Origin: an uncultured bacterium
GTDB taxonomy: Bacteria > Planctomycetota > UBA1135 > UBA2386
Length of the DNA stretch: 58,603 bases
Assembly (NCBI GenBank): GCA_937906475.1
Contig: CALCZA010000204.1
Span: forward strand, 1 to 58,603
Reading direction: 5' to 3'
The translations under genes were made by a program, and so were the position numbers. This document shows positions 51,696 through 58,603 of the stretch, one piece after another. The notes below the pieces were generated by a model, which was given only the letters and a program-made list of their open reading frames with translations, had not been told where the DNA came from and did not search any database. Each line of letters opens with the position of its first letter. Within the stretch, counting starts at the first letter, position 1.

Positions 51696-52629
51696 TCGTC
51701 GTCTAGGTAGAGGTCTCGACTTCTTCCTGTCTGGTGGGCGAAAGCCTGCCAATCTCCCCGCAACCACCCCTTTGCGCGACAAGATCGCCCCTGATGCAGG
51801 GTCGCCTACAGCGGGCGAAGAGGGTGAGCGGATCCGGATGGTGCCGGTTGCTGACCTGCAACCCAACCCTTTCCAACCGCGGAAAGACATGGCAGCGGCC
51901 GAACTGGAGACTCTGTCCCAGTCCATCCGCGAAAGTGGCATCCTGCAGCCAATTCTGGCCCGCCAGGTGGGTGATACGCTGCAGATCGTCGCGGGTGAAC
52001 GGCGTTGGCGTGCAGCGCAACTCGCTGAGCTGACCGAGGTGCCCGTGCTGTGCCGGACGATGTCGGACAGCGACTCGGCGATGTTCGCTCTGGTCGAGAA
52101 CCTCCAGCGTGAAGACCTCAACGCCATCGAGAAGGCGCAGGGCATCAAGCTCCTGATGACCCAGATGAAGGCAACCCAGGAACAAGTTGCGAAGCAAGTT
52201 GGCTTCGAGCGCTCCACCGTTGCCAACTTCCTCCGGCTGCTCGACCTTCCGGACGCGATCCAGCGGCATGTTTCACGTGGAACACTGAGCATGGGACACG
52301 CGCGCTGCCTGTTGGCATTACCCGATCACAAGGTAATGAACCAGACAGCGGATTTCGCCATCAAGCTAAGCCTGTCGGTGCGAGCTCTTGAAGCGAAGGT
52401 CAAGGAACTGTTGGCGGTCATGGCCGCTGGCAAGAGCGGTGATGCCCCTCCTGCGCCGAAGGCTAAGAAGGCCCGCCCGGTATGGCTCAACGAGCTGGAA
52501 GAGAGCCTCGTCGAGACCTTGAGCACGCCAGTCGCCATCAAGTATGGGCGAAAGCGCAGTCAAATCGTCATCGACTGTGGCAGTCAAAAGGAGCTGGACC
52601 GCATCTTCACTCGCCTGAAGAACGCGTAG
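51688..52629 (+). CDS. parB: ParB partition protein (CTPase)
   Basis: A 313-residue ParB. The N-terminus is RLGRGLDFFLSG. The CTP-binding boxes are LQPNPFQPRKDM and GERRWRAAQLAE, with ALVENLQREDLNAIEKAQG after them. The HTH that reads parS is QVAKQVGFERSTVANFLRLL, and a short dimerisation domain ends the protein. ParB loads at parS and spreads as a CTP-dependent clamp. The gene itself carries a parS-like site at 52269-52284. The ATG at 51688 overlaps parA by eight bases. Confidence 0.93.
   Translation: MVDRRLGRGLDFFLSGGRKPANLPATTPLRDKIAPDAGSPTAGEEGERIRMVPVADLQPNPFQPRKDMAAAELETLSQSIRESGILQPILARQVGDTLQIVAGERRWRAAQLAELTEVPVLCRTMSDSDSAMFALVENLQREDLNAIEKAQGIKLLMTQMKATQEQVAKQVGFERSTVANFLRLLDLPDAIQRHVSRGTLSMGHARCLLALPDHKVMNQTADFAIKLSLSVRALEAKVKELLAVMAAGKSGDAPPAPKAKKARPVWLNELEESLVETLSTPVAIKYGRKRSQIVIDCGSQKELDRIFTRLKNA
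52269..52284. promoter_or_regulatory. parS partition site within parB
   Basis: TGTTTCACGTGGAACA differs from the consensus chromosomal parS TGTTTCACGTGAAACA at one base. It lies in the parB codons for HVSRGT. parS sites cluster near the replication origin in most bacteria, so the origin is probably not far. I found no second copy in the window. Confidence 0.85.
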
Positions 52630-52883
52630 ATCGCCCTCGGCGCCCGCAGATTCGAGGCGCCACTCAGGCCGCCACCTGGCCCTCAGCGGGCCAAAATGCT
52701 GAAGAGACCAACGTGCCGCGGTTGGATCTCAACAACGTGGGGGGCAGCCAGGCTTAGAGCGAGATGCTCTTCGCCGGCGCAAGTTCGCTGATAGCGCCAG
52801 CGCTCGAGGCTACTGGTGGCGGCGCTCAAACGCAGGAAGCCCTGCGGAGCGCCAATCGCCCGCGATTGCGGGACGATGAAGTC
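52630..52883. other. Non-coding gap between convergent parB and cyclophilin-like genes
   Basis: Convergent intergenic stretch of ~250 bases. I see several short GC-rich inverted matches but no hairpin with a T run, and no second parS. Confidence 0.4.
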
Positions 52884-54026
52884 CTAGAGGACTTCGGCCG
52901 CGGTAACGCGGATGTTCTCGGTCGGCTGGCCTTGGCCTTGCTCTTCCGCTTGGATGTCCAAGCTGGCTTCGCAAACCGTGCGCAGGATATCGAGGCCTTC
53001 GACCACGAAGCCGAAGACCACTCGCGAGCCATCGTTGTTGGCATCATCGTCAACCGAGATCCACAAGCGATCGGCGCACGACTTGCCTTCCGCCTCGGGG
53101 CGCGCGGAAACGGCACCAGCGAAGTGGCTCAGGCCCGTGTCCTCGAACTCAACGATGTTGGAGCTTGGCTCAGTCGTCGTCCACTTGGAGCGAATGTCAT
53201 CCTTGGTCGACTGGAAGCCAAAGTGCATGGCGTAAGGCGTCTCACGCAGCTTGGTCGAGCGGCGCACTTCGTCGACGGCCACTCCCTTGAACCAGGCGCC
53301 ATCGTCGGCGCTGACCAGCTCAATCAGCTTCTCAGTATGCAGCGGAGCATTCGGCATCAATGCAATGGTGAAGCTGCCGTAGTCACCCAGGGTGAACTTG
53401 ACCTTCTTGGCGTCAGCGGGGATCTCCGGCTTGGCGAAGCTCGCCGGCAGCGTGAAGCCCTTAGCCGCAGCAATCTGCTGACGCATCATGGCGATCGCGC
53501 TGCCATCAACGGTGTCTTCCCACTCTGGCTCGGCTGCAAGCGGTTCGTCCGGATCTGGCTTCTTCGGGTCACGCGTCTGCATGGCACCCTCGGTAACAAT
53601 GACCAAATCATGTTTCGGATAGCCGGACTCAATGGCCGCCAGCGACGACTCGGCACGTTCCCAGTTCTTGGTCATCATCGCCTTGCGGGCAATGGCGAGC
53701 AGAACGTAGGGCTTCTGAGCATCGTTGGACATGCCAACCTGCGCCTCGAGATCGGCAAGCTCAATGCCCTTGAGGGCTTCGGTCAGGCCATCTCCACTCT
53801 TCGCTAGATCAACGTAACTATCTCCAAGGCCTATACTTACAGTAAATTCAGCCCACTCTTCGCTGACCGCATCCTGCTCCATGTATGTCCAAACCGTATT
53901 TCCGATCAGGGCAAGGAGAATGGCAGTGACAACAACGAGAATGAGGGACCTGTAGCGTTCCCAGAGGATCTCGAACGGGTTCGGGGATTCGGTCCCTTCG
54001 TGAGTGGGAGGAGGTGTGGCGGACAT
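52884..54026 (-). CDS. Membrane-anchored cyclophilin-like protein
   Basis: A 380-residue protein with one N-terminal membrane helix (SLILVVVTAILLALIGNTVW). A helical segment of YfgM/TPR type follows (residues ~60-150, PYVLLAIARKAMMTKNWERA), then a C-terminal cyclophilin-like domain (KVKFTLGDYGSFTIALMPNA; FAGAVSARPEAEGKSCADRL; VVFGFVVEGLDILRTVCEA). The catalytic FHR and Gln of active cyclophilins are not conserved (WFKGVAVDEVRRS at that place), so prolyl isomerase activity is doubtful. Periplasmic or extracytoplasmic orientation is likely. The leader holds an 11-bp direct repeat (54028-54049) where a ribosome binding site would be expected. Confidence 0.75.
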   Translation of the reverse strand: MSATPPPTHEGTESPNPFEILWERYRSLILVVVTAILLALIGNTVWTYMEQDAVSEEWAEFTVSIGLGDSYVDLAKSGDGLTEALKGIELADLEAQVGMSNDAQKPYVLLAIARKAMMTKNWERAESSLAAIESGYPKHDLVIVTEGAMQTRDPKKPDPDEPLAAEPEWEDTVDGSAIAMMRQQIAAAKGFTLPASFAKPEIPADAKKVKFTLGDYGSFTIALMPNAPLHTEKLIELVSADDGAWFKGVAVDEVRRSTKLRETPYAMHFGFQSTKDDIRSKWTTTEPSSNIVEFEDTGLSHFAGAVSARPEAEGKSCADRLWISVDDDANNDGSRVVFGFVVEGLDILRTVCEASLDIQAEEQGQGQPTENIRVTAAEVL

Positions 54027-54027
54027 A

Positions 54028-54049
54028 GTCAGTTCTAAGTCAGTTCTAA
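54028..54049. repeat. Two tandem copies of an 11-bp unit
   Basis: GTCAGTTCTAA occurs twice without gap directly before the start codon of the cyclophilin-like gene (minus strand). It occupies the place of the Shine-Dalgarno sequence, and none is visible there. Confidence 0.9.
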
Positions 54050-54076
54050 GAGTCGCTTATCGGCGCGAGATGAAGA

Positions 54077-54496
54077 TCAGCGACGGGAATAGTCTGTGGC
54101 GTAGTCGACCAACATATGGGTCACGCCATCCTGCCTGCGAATCAAGTAATCGGCTGAGTAGATGCCCCGCTCGAATCGAAGTCGCACACCGTCGTCGGCA
54201 ATGGCTTCGTTGCTAACCATTTGCCAGCTGTGTCGGGGCATGTGCTGCTGCACATAGGCCGTCGCCTCGGCGACGTGTTCGCTGCCCAAGTAGACGAAGC
54301 GACCATGTCGCCAAGTCGCCTCTTCACGAGAGAAACTCTCGGCTTCGCGATCGCGAAGCCGGAATCCAGACGGCACAACGACATCCTGGAATTGGCGCGA
54401 GTTCACCTCTGAAGGGCCGTTTGCGCCTATTTGGCAAGCACTCGGCACCAAGCAACACGTCAGCAGAAACGCAGTCAGGATCGTCTTAGTGGTCAT
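54077..54496 (-). CDS. Small lipoprotein
   Basis: A 139-residue lipoprotein candidate: signal AFLLTCCLVPSAC with Cys ~21. A single alpha/beta domain follows (ATAYVQQHMPRHSWQMVSNE, then GVRLRFERGIYSADYLIRR) of the kind seen in lipoproteins that pair a helix with an amphipathic sheet. No assigned family. It lies 50 bases upstream of the cyclophilin-like gene and overlaps the end of another small gene by 11 bases. Confidence 0.7.
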   Translation of the reverse strand: MTTKTILTAFLLTCCLVPSACQIGANGPSEVNSRQFQDVVVPSGFRLRDREAESFSREEATWRHGRFVYLGSEHVAEATAYVQQHMPRHSWQMVSNEAIADDGVRLRFERGIYSADYLIRRQDGVTHMLVDYATDYSRR

Positions 54497-54890
54497 GGGG
54501 ATCCCCTCTTGAGGTGGGCAACACGCGGACGCAACTCGGCAACTTAGCTAGTTGCAGGGCCACGGTATTCCAAGCGTGTTGATAGTTATCGTCTGTTTGG
54601 ACGGCCGAAAAGTGTATCGAGGCCCGCCGAGGCAGGCAACGCCGACGAACCCCAGGCTCGTCGAGAATCGACCAAGCCGACACGATACCCTCGTCGGCTA
54701 GGGTTTCACGACCCGGCATCTCGACATACACTCCGTTCCCCCGGCCAAGCAGTTCATTTTGCGGCTGGAATCCCCACATGCATGCTTCGGAAACAGTTCG
54801 GCGTGCCGATCTGCCGCAGCGAGCAACCCTGGTGTTGCATCGCTCGTGGCGACCGGTGCACGTGATCACCGTGCGACGAGCGCTTTGCAT
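54486..54890 (-). CDS. Hypothetical protein with Cys-rich N-terminus
   Basis: About 134 residues from the ATG at 54890. Residues ~10-40 carry four Cys (CTGRHERC and C-G-R ... C) that might bind zinc. The rest reads as an alpha/beta domain (ADEGIVSAWSILDEPG; HAWNTVALQLAKLPSCVRVL). Several other frames are open here on both strands, one of which has a CRNCGAPA knuckle, so the true frame is uncertain. The 11-base overlap with the lipoprotein gene supports this one. Confidence 0.35.
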   Translation of the reverse strand: MQSARRTVITCTGRHERCNTRVARCGRSARRTVSEACMWGFQPQNELLGRGNGVYVEMPGRETLADEGIVSAWSILDEPGVRRRCLPRRASIHFSAVQTDDNYQHAWNTVALQLAKLPSCVRVLPTSRGDPHDH

Positions 54891-55131
54891 GGCGTGCCGC
54901 GATTCGGTTCGAATTGTTTGCCCAGAATCGCTGGTGCCCCACAGTTTCGGCACTTGGACTGAAACTTCTTCCCCAACCAAGGCCCCCTCGCTGGAACCCG
55001 GACCTCAGATTGCGGCCGGGCCAACTTATGGAGTCCTGGGCTCGCTTCACGCCGCAGCCAAAACGGCGCACCCGACACAACTGAGCGAACGCCGTTCCTG
55101 ACGCGCGCTCCCTATCACCCCAAACGTCATC

Positions 55132-56493
55132 ATGAAACTGTCCACCTGTATCCCGTTAGCGATCGCAGTCCTCGCTGCACCAATCGCCTCCCAAAGCGCC
55201 GCGGCCCTCAAGAAGCAGTTGAAGAAGAAGGAGTCAGCAGCAAAGAAGGACCCGGAAGCACTCTTTGAGACCGGTACATGGGCGAAAGGGGTGAACCTCG
55301 AGAAGGACGCTCTACGCATCTTCAAGAAGGTCCTAAAGCTGTCGAAGGATCACGCTGGCGCCAATGCCGAGATCGGAAATGAACTGGTCGGTGGCAAGTG
55401 GTGGCCCGCGAAGGTCGCGCAGAAGAAGCGAGCCAAGGCCCTCCAGGCGGAATACTCAGCCAAGGGCTACAAGAAGATTGACGACATCTGGGTTCCGCCG
55501 GAAGAGGTCTCCGACGCGCGCAAGGGCATCTTCAAGCACGAGGGGGAGATGGTCAGTCGCGACGAAAAGGCGCAACTTCAAGCTGGCAAGGTTCGCCACC
55601 CAATGACTGGCCAACTGATTGCCCAGAGCAACCTCGAAAAGGCTAAGACCGGCTACTTCCCGCTGCGCGATCGCAACTGGGGCGACCAGAAGGAAGCCAA
55701 CAAGTACCACAGCGAACTCGGTCGTCCGTGGATCATTCGCACCAACCACGCGCAGATCATGAGCACGCTGCCGATCGAGAAGATCGACAACCTCAAAATG
55801 CACGTCGAGCAAGGCATCGAGAAGGTCTCACCGCTGTTCGGGGGCCGCGTGGTCTCGCCGGCAAAGCGGCCACTGATCATCATCTCGAAGACGCAGGCCG
55901 AGTTCCGCGAGTATGCCACGCAACTAGGTGACGGCACCGATGTCGCGGGCGCGTTCCTGGTCCGTGATGACGCCGAGTTCACGATTCCGGGTCAAGGCCA
56001 GGTCCGACCGGCCATCTGCGAGAACCACAAGGACTGGGGGGAGCGCTACATTCGCCACGCGGCGGCGATCTCCTACGTGAACGCCATCGCCGAAGAAGGC
56101 GGCTCCGACCTGCCGTTGTGGTTTGTGCACGGCGTCGGCAGCTACACGTCGCGCTTCGAAAATGACTCGGACGCCGGTTGGTTCGGTAAGCAACACGTCG
56201 TCAAGGGCGGGGTTAGCAACATCAAGTCGTTCATCAGTGGCTTCACCCTGGATGGCGGCATGGAGTCCACCAAGATTGCCTTCAACCTGTTCCAGTCGGG
56301 ACTTCTGCTTTCCTACGCCACGCAGGGCGGTAACCGCGAGGTCACCGACGCCATGGTCGCTGTCACAGATGCTTTGTCTGGCAAAGGCAAAGCCAGTGTC
56401 GGCAAGGCCATCACCAAGCTTGAGGAGTTGCTCTCGGAGCAGCAGGACGCAATTGTCACGCACCTGAAGAAACTGATCGCCAAAGCTCCATAA
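55132..56493 (+). CDS. Exported gluzincin-like protein lacking HExxH
   Basis: A 453-residue protein, signal MKLSTCIPLAIAVLAAPIAS. Charged helices follow (AALKKQLKKKESAAKKDPEA), then a domain with the layout of DUF1570/peptidase MA-like proteins. At the position of the zinc helix it reads RYIRHAAAISYVNAIA instead of HExxH, and the following PLWF-x-EG motif reads PLWFVHGVGSYT. Zinc-dependent peptidase activity is therefore unlikely. An FSGLLLSYAT-type helix and a helical end follow. It may bind a substrate or partner in the envelope. The next gene has a near-identical signal-peptide start (MKL-S-C), and both share the promoter-distal plus-strand orientation. Confidence 0.65.
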   Translation: MKLSTCIPLAIAVLAAPIASQSAAALKKQLKKKESAAKKDPEALFETGTWAKGVNLEKDALRIFKKVLKLSKDHAGANAEIGNELVGGKWWPAKVAQKKRAKALQAEYSAKGYKKIDDIWVPPEEVSDARKGIFKHEGEMVSRDEKAQLQAGKVRHPMTGQLIAQSNLEKAKTGYFPLRDRNWGDQKEANKYHSELGRPWIIRTNHAQIMSTLPIEKIDNLKMHVEQGIEKVSPLFGGRVVSPAKRPLIIISKTQAEFREYATQLGDGTDVAGAFLVRDDAEFTIPGQGQVRPAICENHKDWGERYIRHAAAISYVNAIAEEGGSDLPLWFVHGVGSYTSRFENDSDAGWFGKQHVVKGGVSNIKSFISGFTLDGGMESTKIAFNLFQSGLLLSYATQGGNREVTDAMVAVTDALSGKGKASVGKAITKLEELLSEQQDAIVTHLKKLIAKAP

Positions 56494-56624
56494 ACGACGC
56501 TTGCCTCACCAGTCGCGAGCGGGACACTCCCCGCGACAGGATTGCGGCGCCGAGAGTCCACTAACCGGCTCAGCCCCGGCAGCCTCGGCCGCCGCGCCCT
56601 CGAACTGACCAGAAGCCACTTCCC

Positions 56625-58511
56625 ATGAAATTGATCTCCACCTGTTCTCTGACCGCCATCGCCCTGATGGCAGCACCGCTCACCGCCCAGGGGATCCTCC
56701 CCTACCTGCCTAAGAAGACGATCATGGCAGTGTCGGCTCCGGACATGGCGATGTCCGTCGCCGAGTTCCAGCAAATGCCACTCGCCAAGATGTGGGCCGA
56801 AGAAGAGGTGCAGACCTTCTTAGCCGACATCATGGAGATGGCGCAGGAGCAGATGGACGAGCAGATGGAGCAAGCGCGCGAGATGCACGAGGGGGGCTTC
56901 CTGCCGATCGACCCCAACGAGTTGATGAAGATCCGCCTCAACGGCGGAACCTTCGCGGTCACCGAAATGAGCATGGCGCCAAGCAATTCCGGCGGCGGCA
57001 TGCAGCTCGTCTCGCCGCCCAAGATCGGCATCGTCGCCCACCTGGACTTTGGTCAATCCGCGCCGACGTGGAACATGCTCATTCAGATGGGGCTTGGCCT
57101 CATGGCCCAGGCCGGTGGCGACCAGGTAGTGCGCACCGAATCCAAGATCGGTGACATCACCATAATCACGCTCTCCCCGCCGGAAGAAGCCGGTATCGAG
57201 ATGAGCCTCAACATCGCCATGGTGCCTAACGGCATCCTGATCGGCACGTTGACGGACGACGTCAAGAGCATCGTCACCAACATGATGAACAAAACCCCGG
57301 TGCTTTCCACCACACCGGGCTTTGCTCTCACCACCAAGAATCTCGACGCGAACGGCGCCGAAGTAATGATGTTCATGGCCCCGGATCCGATGATGGATTT
57401 CGCGATGGACGCGGTGCGTAGTGCCGCAGAAGAAGCGAGTGAACTCGCAATGATCGACACGGATGGCGTCGAGCGCGCCATGCAGGCGATGGGCCTGAAC
57501 AACATGGGCACGATGGCCATGTCGTCGAGCTACATCGACGGCAAGAGCGTCACCAAGGGCTTCCACTCGACACCCGGTAACGCCACCGCCTCAACCAAGA
57601 CCGTTGACACCAAGTTCCTGAAGTGGGTTCCGAAGGATGCCGTTTCGTTCAGCGCTAGCACCATCGATATCAGCCAAGTCTACGACATGGTGCTCAAGGG
57701 TCTGACGGCCTACGACCCAAACTTGGCCAAGCAAGCGCTCAGCCAACTGGCGCAGATCGAAGGCCAACTCGGCTTCACGATTCGCGGCGACATGTTTGGT
57801 TCGATCGGTGATCACTACATCACCTGGTCGATGCCCATGGGCACAATCTCGTCGGCTCCGGAAGTCGCGATGCTGTTGAAGATCAACAACGAGGAGAAGT
57901 TCATTAGCGCCCTGAAGAACCTCTCCGCGCTGACGGAGGGCATGATCGAAATCGAAGAAGGCACCAAGCGCGGCGTGAAGTCCTATGCCGTCAACGTCAA
58001 CTCGGACACGATCGAGATGCCGATGGGCATCAACATCTTCGAGATGTTCCAACCGACGTTCGCGTTCAAGGATGGCTACATGGTGCTTGGCTTCTCAGCC
58101 AGCGACGTCAAGCGCGTCTTCAAGCGCATGGATCGCAAAGACAACCCGAAGGGAGACATTCGCAGCAACAAGGAGTTCATGTCCGTCGCGGCTTCAATCC
58201 CGCAGGGCGTCACAAGCCTCGCGTTCAAGGACTGGAAGGCCGACTTCGAAAGCATGTATCAACTCGCCTGCGGCGTGCTCGCGTTCGTGCCGATGCCCGA
58301 AGAAGTCCCGATCGACATGTCGCTGCTTCCCGATTCAGAGACGCTGACCAGCCACCTGTTCGCTTCGGTCAGCTACACGAAGACGGACGCCAATGGCACC
58401 GAGTCGGTCGACGTCAGCCCGTTCGGCCCGGAGACGCTACTAATGATGGGCGCACTGATGGGCGCCGGCGCTGGCTTCGCGTGGATAATGGGTAGCAACA
58501 GCGGCTTCTAA
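56625..58511 (+). CDS. Large exported protein, DUF3352-like
   Basis: A 628-residue protein, signal MKLISTCSLTAIALMAAPLTA. The chain is Met-rich and beta-alpha repetitive. It shows two related halves beginning with a chain-end motif such as LPYLPKKTIMAVSAPDMAM (near residue 25) and LKWVPKDAVSFSASTIDIS (near 325), each followed by a helix and strand blocks like MVPNGILIGTLTDDVKSIVT and FAFKDGYMVLGFSASDVKRV. This is the pattern of DUF3352-type exported proteins. The C-terminus ends in a hydrophobic glycine-rich helix (LLMMGALMGAGAGFAWIMG), a possible anchor. Function unknown. A direct repeat lies 37 bases after the stop. Confidence 0.65.
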   Translation: MKLISTCSLTAIALMAAPLTAQGILPYLPKKTIMAVSAPDMAMSVAEFQQMPLAKMWAEEEVQTFLADIMEMAQEQMDEQMEQAREMHEGGFLPIDPNELMKIRLNGGTFAVTEMSMAPSNSGGGMQLVSPPKIGIVAHLDFGQSAPTWNMLIQMGLGLMAQAGGDQVVRTESKIGDITIITLSPPEEAGIEMSLNIAMVPNGILIGTLTDDVKSIVTNMMNKTPVLSTTPGFALTTKNLDANGAEVMMFMAPDPMMDFAMDAVRSAAEEASELAMIDTDGVERAMQAMGLNNMGTMAMSSSYIDGKSVTKGFHSTPGNATASTKTVDTKFLKWVPKDAVSFSASTIDISQVYDMVLKGLTAYDPNLAKQALSQLAQIEGQLGFTIRGDMFGSIGDHYITWSMPMGTISSAPEVAMLLKINNEEKFISALKNLSALTEGMIEIEEGTKRGVKSYAVNVNSDTIEMPMGINIFEMFQPTFAFKDGYMVLGFSASDVKRVFKRMDRKDNPKGDIRSNKEFMSVAASIPQGVTSLAFKDWKADFESMYQLACGVLAFVPMPEEVPIDMSLLPDSETLTSHLFASVSYTKTDANGTESVDVSPFGPETLLMMGALMGAGAGFAWIMGSNSGF

Positions 58512-58548
58512 GAACCGCTTCGCCAGGCTCACCGGCACCCAGCCACGA

Positions 58549-58597
58549 CTGACGCTTGGCGCTCAATGCGGCCCCAAGCTGACGCTTGGCGCTCAAT
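58549..58597. repeat. Two direct copies of a 19-bp unit, period 30
   Basis: CTGACGCTTGGCGCTCAAT occurs at 58549-58567 and 58579-58597, identical in both copies. It lies shortly downstream of the last gene's stop codon. The window ends here, so the array may continue. Confidence 0.9.
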
Positions 58598-58603
58598 CGT
58601 TGA

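Noticed and set aside
52764-53807. Long plus-strand frame of 347 codons opposite the cyclophilin-like gene
   Set aside because: It is an antisense shadow: the minus strand encodes a membrane helix and a cyclophilin-like domain, and the plus frame has a composition typical of reverse-complemented GC-rich coding DNA.
54700-54716. Second parS site
   Set aside because: The sequence around GGGTTTCACGACCC matches only the core half and breaks the palindrome; it is not credible as parS.

Overview
The window looks like a chromosomal piece of a GC-rich, Gram-negative-type bacterium, most probably an uncultured or poorly characterised member of the Planctomycetota. This rests on gene content, not on a search. 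The pointers are a MoxR/BatA/von Willebrand/DUF4175-like cluster, an NPCBM-domain protein, a prenyltransferase-repeat protein, a TPR/PQQ-propeller protein, ECF sigma control with a zinc anti-sigma factor, and many signal-peptide or lipobox proteins with no close household name. There is no phage, transposon, integron or CRISPR array. A consensus-like parS inside parB, with parA beside it, places the right end in a chromosome-partition locus and so perhaps near the replication origin.

Layout. 1-1114: the end of a MoxR ATPase, a structured intergenic stretch ending in a strong intrinsic terminator (possible small RNA), and a frataxin homologue. 1244-4645 (minus): a degenerate NtrC-like AAA+ protein, an RluA-type pseudouridine synthase and a membrane histidine kinase. 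5411-7879 (minus): an ECF sigma factor, a ZAS anti-sigma factor and an RseB-like exported protein, led by an autoregulatory-type ECF promoter that appears to give a leaderless mRNA. 8192-14981: a calcium-repeat secreted protein, tRNA-Arg(CCG), an M61 peptidase, a double-CDGSH Fe-S protein, LexA with a small tail-anchored neighbour, a hemerythrin-like protein, a DnaQ-like exonuclease and a thioesterase.

15171-37518 is a 22-kb run of minus-strand genes, mostly with 1-4 base overlaps. In transcription order: TPR/PQQ propeller protein, prenyltransferase-repeat protein, BatA-like protein, VWA/amidotransferase-like protein, DUF4175-like protein, a coiled-coil exported protein split by two in-frame UGA codons, a TPR-like protein, an NPCBM protein, one intact HtrA-type protease, two HtrA-like proteins that have lost the whole catalytic triad (both Ser to Tyr), and a FecB/FecD/FecE-type ABC importer. 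This is the most unusual part of the window. I read it as an envelope-facing assembly or quality-control module; that function is inference.

37764-50841: a HEAT plus beta-propeller exported protein (plus strand), a LemA / degenerate SDR / TPR / M48 peptidase operon, diaminopimelate epimerase with a Bor-like lipoprotein and a gluzincin-type membrane protein, a PIG-L-like protein, a metallophosphoesterase and a membrane protein. 50979-58603: parA-parB, a membrane-anchored cyclophilin-like protein with a degenerate active site, small lipoprotein genes, and two large exported proteins, the first a peptidase-fold protein without HExxH.

Two themes recur. One is degenerate enzymes kept in intact operons (HtrA-like pair, AAA+ regulator, SDR, cyclophilin, gluzincin). 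The other is short perfect or near-perfect tandem repeats whose first copy sits on the stop codon of a minus-strand gene and which extend downstream (three clear cases, unit 13, 14 and 16 bp).
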